DNA of 64,000 bases from Deltaproteobacteria bacterium (GCA_016182655.1 JACPGB010000024.1:94549-158548); one strand, 5' to 3'. Numbered from the stretch's first letter, positions 17,296 through 26,505 are shown. Notes: a model not told the origin generated them from the sequence alone. Numbers and translations: made by a program.

Positions 17296-17411
17296 GTCTT
17301 TACCTGCCTCTATTTCAAGGAGGCCACAGTTCGGGAGTATTCGCAACAAAGGACAAGGCCTATATTAACCCGAAACCCTCCGCTGTTCAACAGGCCAGGG
17401 GACGCCGTCAT

Positions 17412-18302
17412 CTACGGCGCGAGCACCTTCAAGCGCTTCTCCATCACCCTTATCTCCACTTCCCCCTTCCATATGAACGGCTCCCCGTCGAGTTCGACGG
17501 TCCACTCGCCCGCGCCCGAAAGGCGTATATGCCTTGCGGGGATGCGCCTTAAGTCCTTTGACCTCTCCACGCCGCCAAAGACGATCCTTCTCGCGAGCGC
17601 GAGCGACCGCCAAAGGTTCACGCGAGGCGCGGCGCAAAAGTCGAGCAACCCGTCGTCGAGCGAGGCCCCGGGCGCGATATAAGCACCCTTGCCGTACCTG
17701 TCGGCGTTTGCCGCCGTAAGGATCAAAGGGACGAGCTCGAAGGACTCATTGTCAGCCGAGACCTTTACGAGAGGGGGCCTGTAGCGCATGTATTCTATTA
17801 GCGCGATAGGCGCGTACGGCAGGACGCCGCGTATCCTCCTCGCTATGAACCCCCTGTCGTATGCCATGCTGAGACGCGCTTCGAGCGCGAAGGCGGCCGT
17901 GGAAAAGAAATACCTCCCGCAGGCGCACCCAGCGTCTATCTCCCTTACGCGCCCCTCTTTAAGGAGGCCGACGGCCTTCTTTACATCCCCCGTTATGCCG
18001 AGCGCCCCGGCAAGTCCGTTCCCGGAACCCATCGGTATTATCCCCAACGCCGTCCCTGTGCCGACGAGGATGGACGCGGCCTCGTTCACAGTCCCGTCCC
18101 CGCCCGAGACGAAGACGAAGTCGAATCCAAGCCTCGCCGCGTCTTTAGCAAGCTCGGCGACCGCCCCCTTCCTCTCCGAGACCTTTATGTCAAAGAGCCC
18201 CTGCCCTCCGAGGAAGACCTCCCGCGCCGCCGCGCTGACCCTCTCGACGATGCGCCCCCTCTTCGGACCGGCAGTGGGGTTTATTATGAACCTCGCCTTC
18301 AT
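17412..18302 (-). CDS. Diacylglycerol/lipid kinase family protein (YegS/BmrU-like)
   Basis: About 296 aa. FIINPTAGPKRG opens the catalytic domain, FVFVSGGDGTVNEAAS (about 58-73) is the DAGKc nucleotide loop, and GIIPMGSGNGLAGALGI follows. A beta-rich C-terminal domain continues to LDGEPF near the end. The enzyme phosphorylates a lipid or related alcohol at the membrane; the substrate is not evident. The start at ATG 18302 gives the usual family N-terminus MKARFIINP, but its ribosome-binding site is weak and GTG 18359 is an alternative. Divergent from the PEBP gene. Confidence 0.85.
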   Translation of the reverse strand: MKARFIINPTAGPKRGRIVERVSAAAREVFLGGQGLFDIKVSERKGAVAELAKDAARLGFDFVFVSGGDGTVNEAASILVGTGTALGIIPMGSGNGLAGALGITGDVKKAVGLLKEGRVREIDAGCACGRYFFSTAAFALEARLSMAYDRGFIARRIRGVLPYAPIALIEYMRYRPPLVKVSADNESFELVPLILTAANADRYGKGAYIAPGASLDDGLLDFCAAPRVNLWRSLALARRIVFGGVERSKDLRRIPARHIRLSGAGEWTVELDGEPFIWKGEVEIRVMEKRLKVLAP

Positions 18303-18378
18303 GGCAAGAGGATATCCCGTTTGGAAGGCGTTTTTCAAGATTTCCTCTTTGGGCCTCACAATTCTATTTTACGGGGGG

Positions 18379-18406
18379 TTGCGCAAATCCGATTTTAAGA
18401 TAGAAT
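18379..18406 (+). promoter_or_regulatory. Predicted sigma70 promoter of the PEBP gene
   Basis: TTGCGC (18379-18384), 16-bp spacer, TAGAAT (18401-18406), about 25 bp before the ATG at 18432. Confidence 0.5.
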
Positions 18407-18431
18407 TACAGGATTCAAAAAAACCGAGCGT

Positions 18432-18977
18432 ATGAAAACGAGACTCTCTCTCATAGTCAGTCTTGGACTGCTTCTCTCCATGCCATACCCCGCAACCGGA
18501 GGTGACGCCATGAATTTCGCCGTAAGGAGCACGGATTTTCAGGAAGGGAGCATCATCCCAAAGGCCTTCACCTGCGAGGGCAATGACACCTCCCCGGCCC
18601 TGCAATGGGAAGGTGCGCCGCCAGGCACAAAGAGCCTCGCGCTCATAGTCGAGGACCCTGACGCGCCCATGGGGACATTCATACATTGGGTGGTCTACGA
18701 CATACCCGCATCCTCAAAGTCCATCGAGCGCGGCGCTGGAAACGATTCAACGCTGCCGCCCGGCGCAAAGCACGGCTCGACCGGCTTCGGCGTAAACAGG
18801 TACGGCGGCCCATGTCCCCCGAAGGGGAACGGCTCTCACAGATACAATTTCATACTAAGGGCGCTCGACGTGGAGACGCTCGGCCTTAAGGCCGGCGCGA
18901 ACAGGGCAGAGGTAGAGCGAGCCATGCGCGGACACATACTCGCGGAGGCAAAGACGACAGGGGTCTATCAAAGGTAA
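18432..18977 (+). CDS. YbhB/YbcL family (PEBP, Raf-kinase-inhibitor-like) exported protein
   Basis: 181 aa with a signal peptide (about 1-24, SMPYPATGGDA). The mature part is a single PEBP domain: IIPKAFTCEGNDTSPALQW, LALIVEDPDAPMGTFIHWVVYDIP, GVNRYGGPCPPKGNGSHRYNF with the anion-binding His/Asp and GGPCPP loop, and a C-terminal GVYQR. The E. coli homologues YbhB and YbcL are a cytoplasmic and a periplasmic protein of unsettled function; the leader here argues for export. A small VOC gene follows 44 bp downstream on the same strand. Confidence 0.9.
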   Translation: MKTRLSLIVSLGLLLSMPYPATGGDAMNFAVRSTDFQEGSIIPKAFTCEGNDTSPALQWEGAPPGTKSLALIVEDPDAPMGTFIHWVVYDIPASSKSIERGAGNDSTLPPGAKHGSTGFGVNRYGGPCPPKGNGSHRYNFILRALDVETLGLKAGANRAEVERAMRGHILAEAKTTGVYQR

Positions 18978-19020
18978 TATCGCCGCTCCGCCGGCCTATT
19001 TGTGTCTGTGAGGAAAGCCC

Positions 19021-19506
19021 ATGCAAAAGATAACCCCGTGTCTGTGGTTCGACGACAATGCGGAAGAGGCGGCGCGCTTTTATGTCTCCGTTTTCAAGAA
19101 CTCGCGGATCAATGGCGTGACACGCTACGGAGAGGCAGGCGCCGGGGCGTCGGGAAGGCCGGAGGGCACGGTAATGACCGTTGAATTCGAGATAGAGGGA
19201 CAGGGGTTCACGGCTTTGAACGGCGGCCCTGTCTTCCAATTCTCGCCCGCCGTCTCATTCATGGTAGACTGCAAGACGCAGGCTGAGATAGACCGGCTCT
19301 GGGAGATGCTCTCCGAAGGCGGCGAGGAGATAGAATGCGGCTGGCTCAAGGACAGATACGGCGTCTCCTGGCAGATAGTCCCCGCAGTCCTGAGAGAGAT
19401 GCTGCAGGGCAGGGACCCGAAGAGGACCGAGAGGGTCATGGGGGCGTTGCTTAAGATGAAAAAACTCGATATCGACGGTTTAAGTAAGGCTTACGAGGGA
19501 CGATGA
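19021..19506 (+). CDS. VOC family protein (PhnB-like)
   Basis: 161 aa. Opens KITPCLWFDDNAEEAARFYVSVFKNSRI, the hallmark of the PhnB / 3-demethylubiquinone-9 methyltransferase-like branch of the vicinal oxygen chelate superfamily. VMTVEFEIEGQGFTALNGGP and LKDRYGVSWQIVP with the C-terminal Gln follow. These are metal-binding beta-alpha-beta-beta-beta proteins whose individual substrates are mostly unknown. Cytosolic, no signal. Probably read from the PEBP promoter and ended by the hairpin at 19559. Confidence 0.88.
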   Translation: MQKITPCLWFDDNAEEAARFYVSVFKNSRINGVTRYGEAGAGASGRPEGTVMTVEFEIEGQGFTALNGGPVFQFSPAVSFMVDCKTQAEIDRLWEMLSEGGEEIECGWLKDRYGVSWQIVPAVLREMLQGRDPKRTERVMGALLKMKKLDIDGLSKAYEGR

Positions 19507-19552
19507 ACCGGAGAAGCCTGCGGGTGTCCTTTAATACTTCCCGCATCAGACA

Positions 19553-19775
19553 GTGATAGGCGGGGTTTTCCAACCCCGCCTTTTTTGCCTCTGCGCGCGG
19601 AGGCATCTGTTTTTCATCCCCCTTTATAAAGGGGGACGGAGGGGGATTATGGATTGCGCTATTTTGGAATGATCTCCCCTCACCCCTCTTTAGAAAAGAG
19701 GGGGAGTGCGCGAGTGCAAGGGCGGGGTATCCAGCCTCTATGATCAGATCAAAACATCTATGCCGGAGTGAACTT
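19553..19775. repeat. Dispersed repeat, copy B
   Basis: Second copy of the element at 14471-14700, between the convergent VOC and sdhE genes. Shared blocks in the same order are the GGCGGGGTT hairpin, CCCCCTTTATAAAGGGGGAC, GGAGGGGGATTATGGAT, CTCCCCTCACCCCTCTTTAG and GGAGTGAACTTCG. Each sub-block is itself palindromic. Confidence 0.75.
19559..19586 (+). terminator. Terminator after the VOC gene
   Basis: Stem GGCGGGGTT / AACCCCGCC (19559-19567 with 19572-19580) followed directly by six T. Confidence 0.88.
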
Positions 19776-19782
19776 CGTCGGT

Positions 19783-20652
19783 CTATTTGAGTATCTTTTC
19801 AGGCGAGACGAGGTGGCGGGATAGGCCCATCTCCTCGGGGGTCAAGCCGATTGCGAGCCCGACGAGCTGTGAGAGGTGGAATACCGGCATCCCTATCTTC
19901 TGAGAGACCCGCTTTTCCGCAAGCCCCTGGTAGTTGTCCAGATTTATATGGCAGAACGGGCACGGGGTGACAAAGGCGTTCGCGCCCCTCTCCTTCCCGT
20001 CAATAAGCCTTGCGGCCGTCATCTTCTCGGCGGTCTCCGGGGCCACAAGGTCGACCTGGAAGCCGCAACACTTGGTCTTACCCCTGTACTGTACCGCCTC
20101 GCCCCCCAATGTCTCTATGACGGCGTCCAGCGACCACGGCTTTTCCGGGTCGTCGAACCCGAGCGCGTCGGACGGGCGGAGGCTGTGGCACCCGTAGAAC
20201 GGCGCGGCCTTTATCCAGTTTAGCGGCTTTACGACCTTCTTTTTGAGGTTGTCGAGCCCGTAGTCCCCGGCAAGCACCCAGAGGAGCTGTTTTATATTTA
20301 TGGTGCCGTTGTAGCGGAGCCCGGCGGTTGCGAGTATCTCGTTCGTTTTTTCGAGCAGTTTCGGGTTTGCCTTCAAGTCCCTGTTCGCTGTCGACATGAC
20401 CATGAGGCAGGTCGAGCAGATGGTCATTATGTCCATTTCCATCGCCTCGGCCTCGGCAAAGATGCGGGCGTTCAGCGCGAGATAGAGCTGGTAGTCGTAG
20501 TCGGTCAGCAATCCCGCTCCACAGCAGTTCGCCTTGGGCATGTCATGGAGCGCGATTCCGAGCCGTTTGCAGACGAGCCTCGTCGTCTCGTTCGACTCCT
20601 TCGTCATCTCCTGCGAGGCGCACCCCGGATAGTATGCGTATCTCAGTTCCAA
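19783..20652 (-). CDS. sdhE: Succinate dehydrogenase/fumarate reductase CCG-domain subunit (SdhE/HdrB-like)
   Basis: 289 aa. Two cysteine-rich CCG domains: YYPGCASQEM ... NCCGAGLLTDYDYQLYLALN ... CSTCLMVM in the first half, and FYGCHSLRPSD ... KCCGFQVDLV ... CPFCHINLDN in the second. Such proteins replace the membrane anchors of classical succinate dehydrogenase in the archaeal-type (E-type) complexes, where they bind the membrane through amphipathic helices and pass electrons to quinone. The ATG overlaps the end of sdhB by 10 bp, and no SdhC/SdhD-like gene is nearby. This supports a non-classical SdhABE complex. It is distinct from the HdrB at 38.5 kb. Confidence 0.85.
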   Translation of the reverse strand: MELRYAYYPGCASQEMTKESNETTRLVCKRLGIALHDMPKANCCGAGLLTDYDYQLYLALNARIFAEAEAMEMDIMTICSTCLMVMSTANRDLKANPKLLEKTNEILATAGLRYNGTINIKQLLWVLAGDYGLDNLKKKVVKPLNWIKAAPFYGCHSLRPSDALGFDDPEKPWSLDAVIETLGGEAVQYRGKTKCCGFQVDLVAPETAEKMTAARLIDGKERGANAFVTPCPFCHINLDNYQGLAEKRVSQKIGMPVFHLSQLVGLAIGLTPEEMGLSRHLVSPEKILK

Positions 20653-21635
20653 AAATACCCCTTCTTCGATTCCTTTTCTCTCTTTTCCTCTTTCGCGCGC
20701 CTTTCGGACTCCTCGTAGATCTTCTTCACCTCGTCGAGCTCCTCTATCTGCGCGAATATGTGCGGGCGCGGGAGTTTCCCGTGCTTCTCCATCCTGAGCC
20801 CGAACGGTATCATGCCCAGCGACCGGAGGAACCCGAGCGTCTTGAACGTCATCGCCGCCTCGTCCAGCCTGCCGAACCTCTCGACCGAGTCCTTCATCGC
20901 CTCGACGTGCTTGGCGCCGGGGTTGTCGGTTATCCCTTCCTTCATCGCGGCGGAGCGGAGCTCTTCTATGGCCTTAAGCGGCGCGACATCCTTGGGGCAG
21001 TACTGGGTGCAATGGACGCACCGGACGCAGTCCCACATCCCGTGGTCCTCGGAGAGCCTGTGGAGCCTCCTCCGGGCGTTGCCCTCCCGCACGTCCCCGA
21101 CTATCCTCCATGCCTTGGCGAGCGCGGCAGGGGCGATGAAGCGCTCGTCGATAGATAGCGCGTTGCACTCTCCGTTACAGCACCCGCACATGATGCACCT
21201 CTGGCTTCTATCCACCCGTTCCTCGTCCTCGGGGGTAACGGCCGGCGCGGATGCTCCTTCCGTTGGGGTGAGGTACGGGGCGACCTTCTCCATCTTCCGC
21301 CAGAAGGGGGCGAAATCCACGATGAGGTCTTTTAAAGGCGTGTGGTTCGCAAGCGGCTCTATAAGCATCTCACCGGCCTTTTTAAATTCCGGTATCACCT
21401 GCGTATTGCAGGCGAGCTTGGAAAAGCCGTTTATGGAGACCGCGCAAGAGCCGCAGATGGCGGACCTGCATGACTTCCTGAAGGAGAGTGTCGGGTCCTG
21501 CTCATCCGCGATCTTGAGCAAGGCCTCAAGCAAAGTCATCCCCTCCGGGACTTCCAGCATGTACGCCTGGATGTAGGGCTCAGGGGTCTCGGTGTCCGCC
21601 GGGTTATACCTTTTTATCTTGAATTTTATCTTCAT
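20643..21635 (-). CDS. sdhB: Succinate dehydrogenase/fumarate reductase iron-sulfur subunit
   Basis: 330 aa, about 90 longer than the E. coli subunit. The 2Fe-2S site is SCRSAICGSCAVSINGFSKLAC (about 55-76). Cluster ligands follow at CIMCGCCNGEC (about 148) and CVRCVHCTQYCPKDV (about 205). The last 80 residues are a charged helical extension ending KREKESKKGYFWN. It carries electrons from the flavin of SdhA to SdhE. The start ATG 21635 lies six bases after a palindromic repeat (21641-21852) that separates it from sdhA, with AAGAAGG as ribosome-binding site overlapping the repeat end. Confidence 0.92.
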   Translation of the reverse strand: MKIKFKIKRYNPADTETPEPYIQAYMLEVPEGMTLLEALLKIADEQDPTLSFRKSCRSAICGSCAVSINGFSKLACNTQVIPEFKKAGEMLIEPLANHTPLKDLIVDFAPFWRKMEKVAPYLTPTEGASAPAVTPEDEERVDRSQRCIMCGCCNGECNALSIDERFIAPAALAKAWRIVGDVREGNARRRLHRLSEDHGMWDCVRCVHCTQYCPKDVAPLKAIEELRSAAMKEGITDNPGAKHVEAMKDSVERFGRLDEAAMTFKTLGFLRSLGMIPFGLRMEKHGKLPRPHIFAQIEELDEVKKIYEESERRAKEEKREKESKKGYFWN

Positions 21636-21640
21636 GCCTT

Positions 21641-21852
21641 CTTATTCTCTCTTAGGTCCAATACACTGCGGCTTGCCGCGTTTCCCCCCTCCCCCTTGAC
21701 GGGGGAGGGCAGGGGCGGGGGTGAAGCGTGCCGGGCGGGCAAATTCGTAATAAACGGCAGGAGAATCTATTTACCCTGAGACTCCGTACCCGATTTGGCC
21801 CCGGTCGAAGCCACCCTCCCCTCTATCCCCTCCCGTCAAGGGAGGGGAGGTT
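21641..21852. repeat. MITE-like palindromic element C, copy 1 (sdhA-sdhB gap)
   Basis: Inverted arms CTCCCCCTTGACGGGGGAG (about 21688) and CTCCCGTCAAGGGAGGGGAG (about 21825) bracket a 90-bp interior with CGGGCAAATTCGTAAT and TACCCTGAGACTCCGTACCC. The outer right end TTATTCTCTCTTAGGTCCAA is shared with copies 2 and 3. The rest of the gap (21853-21985) holds a decayed TTGCG...GAAGCAA / GAGATTGCTCGC inverted pair. No gene is seen in 21636-21985. Confidence 0.8.
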
Positions 21853-21985
21853 TTTGTTGATACCCCGCAGTCTTTTCGTGGGGTAGTTCATTGTCGTCCT
21901 TGCGCGGGGCTCTTTCTTCGACGAAGCAACCGCAAGGGCCGATTTGCCGGAAGATGAGATTGCTCGCTACGCTCGCAGTGGCCTG

Positions 21986-23656
21986 CTAATACTTTCTCTC
22001 CTGCGGCTGAAACTTCGTTACAGTCACGGGCTTATACCCGAGTCTCATTTCATTGTCTTTAAGGGATACGAGCGTGTGCTTCAGCCAGTCCTTGTCGTTC
22101 CTCAAGGGGAAGTCGGTCCTGAAGTGCGAGCCTCGGGACTCCTCCCTCTCTATCGCGCCCAGGAGTATCGCTTCTGAGATCTTCAGCATCTGTCCGAGCT
22201 CCAGGACCTGCAAAAGCTCGTTGTTGTAATAGTCGCCGCAATCGGTAAGCGCGACCCCTTTGTATCTTTCCCTTACGGACCTTATCTTCCTGAGGCCTTC
22301 TTCGAGCCTCGCCCTGTCCCTGAATATGCCGGAGTGCTCTTCCATGACGCCTGCCATCTCCTCGCGAAGCGCCGCCGGGGACTCGCCAGAGTCCCTCTTC
22401 GTTATGTCCGCGACTTCAAAGGCGGCGTCCCGGAGGGCCGTCGGAGGGAACGGCAGTAGCCCGTTCGCGTCGCAAAAATTCGTGACGCCGATCCCCGCGC
22501 GCCTGCCGAAGACGATCGCCTCAAGGAGCGAGTTGCCTCCGAGCCTGTTCGCGCCGTGGACCGAGACGCACGCGCACTCTCCCGCGGCAAAGAGGCCGGG
22601 GATGTTCGTCGCGCCGTCGAAGTCCGTCCTTATGCCGCCCATCGAATAATGCGCTCCGGGCTTTACCGGTATGGGCTTTTCCACCGGGTCGACCCCGGCG
22701 AAGTTTATGGAAAGCGCCCTTATCTGCGGGAGCCTCTGATTTATTTTGTCCGCGCCCAAATGGCGAAGGTCCAGGAAGACGCAGCCGTCCACGCCCCTGC
22801 CCTCTTCTATCTCTGTCTGCTCGGCGCGGCTTACGACGTCACGGCTTGCGAGCTCCAATACCTTCGGAGCGTACTTCGACATGAACCTCTCGTTCTTCGA
22901 GTTAACAAGGTATCCGCCCTCGCCCCTGCACCCCTCTGTCATGAGTATGCCGGTGCGCTTCAATACGGTCGGATGGAACTGGACGAACTCCATGTCCATG
23001 AGCTCGGCCCCGGCGTCGAGCGCGAGCCCCATGCCGTCGCCGGTCGAGGAGAGCGCGTTGGTCGTGGTCCTGAATACCCTGCCGTACCCGCCCGTGGCCA
23101 CGAGGACGGCCTTCGAATGGAGCCGGTGGAGCTTGCCGGTCGATAGCTCTAACGCGATGACGCCCCTGGCGTGCCCGTCCTCGACGACAATCTTCACCAC
23201 ATGCCACTCGTCGTACAGGACTACCTCGTGCTTTACGAGCTGTTCGTACATGACATGGAGGAGCGAGTGGCCGGTCCTGTCCGCGAGATAGCATGTGCGG
23301 GGGTAGCCCGCGCCGCCGAACGGCCTCTGGGCAATGCGGCCTTCGGGGTCGCGGCTGAATATCGCCCCCATCTTCTCAAGCTCCATTATGTCGAACGGGG
23401 CCTCTTTGCAAAGTATCTCTATCGCGTCCTGGTCTCCGAGATAATCCGACCCCTTGACGGTGTCGAAGGCGTGGTTCTCCCACGAGTCGGTATCTTTAAG
23501 GGCCGCGTTTATGCCGCCCTGGGCCGCGACCGAATGGCTCCGGACCGGATAGATCTTGGAGACTATGGCGGCGTCGAGCCCGGCGCGGGAGGCCTCTATC
23601 GCGGCCCTCATTCCGGAGAGCCCGCCGCCGATTATGACGATGTCATGGATTACCAA
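21986..23656 (-). CDS. sdhA: Succinate dehydrogenase/fumarate reductase flavoprotein subunit
   Basis: 556 aa. Rossmann start [18 protein letters not shown] and the [15 protein letters not shown] segment (about 42-56), whose His is the covalent 8-alpha-histidyl FAD site of membrane-linked [36 protein letters not shown] carries catalytic residues, and [26 protein letters not shown] the FAD/substrate Arg-His region. TTG 23656 is the likely start with AAAAGGA upstream. It forms an operon with sdhB and sdhE and is preceded by the korC terminator at 23789-23827, so it needs its own promoter in 23657-23790. Together they interconvert succinate and fumarate at the membrane. Confidence 0.95.
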   Translation of the reverse strand: MVIHDIVIIGGGLSGMRAAIEASRAGLDAAIVSKIYPVRSHSVAAQGGINAALKDTDSWENHAFDTVKGSDYLGDQDAIEILCKEAPFDIMELEKMGAIFSRDPEGRIAQRPFGGAGYPRTCYLADRTGHSLLHVMYEQLVKHEVVLYDEWHVVKIVVEDGHARGVIALELSTGKLHRLHSKAVLVATGGYGRVFRTTTNALSSTGDGMGLALDAGAELMDMEFVQFHPTVLKRTGILMTEGCRGEGGYLVNSKNERFMSKYAPKVLELASRDVVSRAEQTEIEEGRGVDGCVFLDLRHLGADKINQRLPQIRALSINFAGVDPVEKPIPVKPGAHYSMGGIRTDFDGATNIPGLFAAGECACVSVHGANRLGGNSLLEAIVFGRRAGIGVTNFCDANGLLPFPPTALRDAAFEVADITKRDSGESPAALREEMAGVMEEHSGIFRDRARLEEGLRKIRSVRERYKGVALTDCGDYYNNELLQVLELGQMLKISEAILLGAIEREESRGSHFRTDFPLRNDKDWLKHTLVSLKDNEMRLGYKPVTVTKFQPQERKY

Positions 23657-23788
23657 ACGGGTGTCCTTTTGGGTTCAGGGAGTTTCAACTCTGAAGCATA
23701 CCAGTTATGGGGACGCTCGTCAAATTTATGGGGAGCGGTTAAGGACCGGGATATACGGAAGAAAGGAAGAATGGAGGATGCGAGCGCG

Positions 23789-23827
23789 AAAAAAAAGCCA
23801 GGACAGCGCCGAAGGCGCTGTCCTGGC
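23789..23827 (-). terminator. Terminator of the sucCD-korDABC operon
   Basis: A 14-bp perfect stem GCCAGGACAGCGCC / GGCGCTGTCCTGGC (23797-23810 with 23814-23827), followed on the minus strand by eight T (23796-23789), 13 bp after the korC stop. Confidence 0.93.
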
Positions 23828-23839
23828 GGGTCTTTGGAT

Positions 23840-24385
23840 TTACTTAAGCGTCTTTGCCCTCTCGAAACCTATCTGCAACGCCTTCTTGTTGAGGTCGAGG
23901 AACGCGGCAGGGACGCGGGACAGCACCGCCTTTTCTATCGCCTCGTGGGTGACGACCCCGGTAAGCTCGGTTATCATGCCGAGCGAGATGATGTTCGCGA
24001 CTATGGTCTTGCCCAGCTCGTCCCTTGCGGCGCCGGTTATCGGGTACTTGAGGAGCCTGAACTTGCCCGTGGGGAGGACCTTTACCTCGTCGCTGTCGAC
24101 GAGGAGTATGCCGCCCTCCTTCACATCGCCGTGGTACTTGGTGCACGCCTCCTGGGTCATGGCGAGCATGCAGTCTATGGCCGTCGCCTTCGGGTAGTCT
24201 ATCATCTGATCGCTGATTATGACCTCGGCCTTCGATGCCCCACCCCTCGATTCAGGCCCGTACGACTGGGACTGCGCCGCGTTCCTGGTCCCGTAGATGG
24301 AAGCGGCCTCGGCCATGATTATTCCGGCGAGTATCATGCCCTGTCCGCCGGAGCCGCTGAAACGCAACTCGTATCTGTCGCTCAT
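23840..24385 (-). CDS. korC: 2-oxoglutarate:ferredoxin oxidoreductase, gamma subunit
   Basis: 181 aa. RFSGSGGQGMILAGIIMAEAA at the N-terminus is the gamma-domain signature of 2-oxoacid:acceptor oxidoreductases, with SQSYGPESRGGASKAEVIIS after it. LLVDSDEVKVLPTGKFRLLKYPIT marks the middle. It binds the alpha/beta pair and helps dock CoA. ATG 24385 has GGGAGG about eight bases upstream; an in-frame extension to 24460 reads through a palindromic repeat and is rejected. Last gene of the operon, 13 bp before the terminator hairpin. Confidence 0.93.
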   Translation of the reverse strand: MSDRYELRFSGSGGQGMILAGIIMAEAASIYGTRNAAQSQSYGPESRGGASKAEVIISDQMIDYPKATAIDCMLAMTQEACTKYHGDVKEGGILLVDSDEVKVLPTGKFRLLKYPITGAARDELGKTIVANIISLGMITELTGVVTHEAIEKAVLSRVPAAFLDLNKKALQIGFERAKTLK

Positions 24386-24431
24386 ATTTGAAAGCCTCCC
24401 GACTCTTGGATACTGTTTTAATGTAAACTTT

Positions 24432-24483
24432 GAATCCCCCTCACCCTCCGCCCTCTCCACAAGTGGAGAGGGGACTAAAAGAC
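24432..24483. repeat. Palindromic repeat E, copy 1 (korB-korC gap)
   Basis: CCCTCACCCTCCGCCCTCTC, then a CTCTCCACAAGTGGAGAG palindrome and GGGGACTAAAAGAC. It is the inverted counterpart of 35029-35080. Confidence 0.75.
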
Positions 24484-24488
24484 TCGGG

Positions 24489-25346
24489 TCACTTCGCCTT
24501 CGCCTTCTCCATGACGATGCTTTCGTACTGCTCGCAGTACTCGGGCTTCTCTATCTTGTGGAGGACGCCGCGGAGGAACTTGCCCTCGAGTTTCTCCGGC
24601 GGGAGCTTGTCCGCCTGCTTCACGTTGACCGTATTGTCCTTCTCGATCACTTCCATCATGTGGGTCGCGCTCTTGAACTTGTTGGCCCTGCCGAAGTAGG
24701 TCGGGCAGGCGTCGATGATGTCCACGACCGAGGTCCCCTTGTGCATGATCGCCTCGTGTATCGTCTTCTCGAGCTCAAGCGTGTGATAGGCGGTCCCGCG
24801 CGCGACGAACGAAGCCCCCGAGGCCTTGGCCATCTCGCAGGCGTCGAACGGGGGCTCGATCGACCCGTACCTGCTCGTCGTCGCCTGGGAGCCCATAGGG
24901 GTCGTCGGCGAGTACTGGCCGCCGGTCATGCCGTATGTGGCATTCGTGAAGACCAGCACGGTAAGATCTATGTTTCTCCTGCAGGTGTGTATAAAGTGGT
25001 TGCCGCCGATGGCGAGCGCGTCTCCGTCGCCGGTGACGACTATCACCTTGAGCTTCGGGTTCGCGAACTTGACGCCGGTGGCAAAGGACAAGGCCCTGCC
25101 GTGGAGCGTGTGCATGGTGTTGAAATCCACATACCCCGGGGTCCTCGAAGAGCACCCTATGCCGGAGATGACGCAGATGTCGTTCTTGTCGAAGCCGGTC
25201 TTGTCTATGGCGCGGAGCATGGCTTTGAGCACTATGCCGTGGCCGCAGCCCGGGCACCATATGTGCGGGAGCTTGTTCGGCCTCAAATACTTGTTATAGT
25301 CAAAAGGTACGCTTACCTTTTCCTTCTTCTCGGCTGGGACCGACAT
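24489..25346 (-). CDS. korB: 2-oxoglutarate:ferredoxin oxidoreductase, beta subunit
   Basis: 285 aa. Thiamine-diphosphate subunit. HIWCPGCGHGIVLKAML (about 28) holds cluster-ligating Cys, and ISGIGCSSRTPGYVDFNTMHTLHGRAL the active-site region. VIVVTGDGDALAIGGNHF (about 102) is the TPP-binding GDG motif, and FTNATYGMTGGQYSPTTP closes it. The size fits four-subunit KOR enzymes. The complex oxidises 2-oxoglutarate to succinyl-CoA with ferredoxin, or carboxylates succinyl-CoA in reverse. The gene lies 25 bp after korA and 103 bp before korC, with a palindromic repeat in that second gap. Confidence 0.94.
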   Translation of the reverse strand: MSVPAEKKEKVSVPFDYNKYLRPNKLPHIWCPGCGHGIVLKAMLRAIDKTGFDKNDICVISGIGCSSRTPGYVDFNTMHTLHGRALSFATGVKFANPKLKVIVVTGDGDALAIGGNHFIHTCRRNIDLTVLVFTNATYGMTGGQYSPTTPMGSQATTSRYGSIEPPFDACEMAKASGASFVARGTAYHTLELEKTIHEAIMHKGTSVVDIIDACPTYFGRANKFKSATHMMEVIEKDNTVNVKQADKLPPEKLEGKFLRGVLHKIEKPEYCEQYESIVMEKAKAK

Positions 25347-25371
25347 GTCAAAAACCTCCGTATGGAGTATC

Positions 25372-26505
25372 TTATTTGTACTTCTTTATCGCGTCGAGTA
25401 TCTGCATGGGCGTAATCGGCTCGCCGTCGACCCTGTTTACGCCGACGACCTCGCACGTGGCGCCAGAGACCCTCTCGACCTCGAGTATCATCTGCCCGAG
25501 GTTAAGCTCCGGAACGATTATCGCCTTTACCCTCTTCGCGAGCTCTCTTACGGCCTTGTCCGGGAACGGCCAAATGGTCAGGGGGCGGATAAGCCCGGCC
25601 TTTATACCGGCCTTCCTCGCCTCGAGCACCGCAAACCTCGCGGAGCGGGCGGTGGAACCGATGGTAAAGACCGCGACCTCGGCGTCGTCGAGCATGAGCT
25701 CGTCGTTCTTCCAGATCTCTTCCTTGTGGTTCTCAATCTTGGCCATTATGCGCTCGTTGTTAGCGCCTATCTGCTTGGAATCGTTCGTGGGGAAGCCGTC
25801 CTGCTTGTGGTTCAGGCCCGTCACATGGAAGCGGTAGCCCGCGCCGAAGGGCGCAAGGGGCGCCACCTCGTACTTATCGTCATAGGGCAAGTAGTCCTCG
25901 GGCTTGCAATCGGGCCTCATTCTGTCGATTATCTCGAGGTCTCCGGGTGCCGGGATGGTTATCGGCTCCCTCATGTGTCCGACTATCTCATCATATAACA
26001 CGACTACAGGGGTCCTGAACCTCTCGGCGAGGTTGAAGGCCCTGACCGTCTCCGTAAGTATCTCCTGGACATAGGCCGGGGTGACTGAGATCGCCGGGTG
26101 GTCTCCGTGGGTCCCCCACTTCGCCTGCATGATGTCGGATTGCGAGGGCCCGGTCGGATACCCGGTCGACGGGCCGCCCCTCATGACGTTCACGATGACG
26201 AGCGGTATCTCAGCGAGGCAGGCGTATCCCAGGCACTCCTGCTTAAGCGAGAACCCCGGGCCGGATGTCGCGGTCATGGATTTGAGCCCCGCGAGAGACC
26301 CGCCTATGGCCGCGGCTATGCCGCCTATCTCGTCTTCCATCTGGATGAACTTGCCGCCGATCTTAGGGAGCCGTACGGACAGGCCTTCGGCGACCTCGGT
26401 CGAGGGGGTTATCGGGTAGCCGGCGAAGAACTTGCAACCGGCGTAGAGCGCGCCCTCGACGCACGCCTCGTTTCCCTGTAGGAACTTCTTTTTCCTGTCT
26501 GCCAT
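25372..26505 (-). CDS. korA: 2-oxoglutarate:ferredoxin oxidoreductase, alpha subunit
   Basis: 377 aa. FLQGNEACVEGALYAGCKFFAGYPITPSTEVAEGL starts the pyrimidine-binding domain. FIQMEDEIGGIAAAIGGSLAG carries the Glu that activates thiamine diphosphate. SLKQECLGYACLAEIPLVIVNVMRGGPSTGYPT is typical of KOR rather than pyruvate enzymes, as is the order D-A-B-C. ATG 26505 is preceded by AGAGGGT at the usual distance; the frame remains open to 26700 but that stretch antisenses korD. 2-oxoglutarate specificity is supported by the sucCD neighbours rather than by any single residue. Confidence 0.93.
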   Translation of the reverse strand: MADRKKKFLQGNEACVEGALYAGCKFFAGYPITPSTEVAEGLSVRLPKIGGKFIQMEDEIGGIAAAIGGSLAGLKSMTATSGPGFSLKQECLGYACLAEIPLVIVNVMRGGPSTGYPTGPSQSDIMQAKWGTHGDHPAISVTPAYVQEILTETVRAFNLAERFRTPVVVLYDEIVGHMREPITIPAPGDLEIIDRMRPDCKPEDYLPYDDKYEVAPLAPFGAGYRFHVTGLNHKQDGFPTNDSKQIGANNERIMAKIENHKEEIWKNDELMLDDAEVAVFTIGSTARSARFAVLEARKAGIKAGLIRPLTIWPFPDKAVRELAKRVKAIIVPELNLGQMILEVERVSGATCEVVGVNRVDGEPITPMQILDAIKKYK

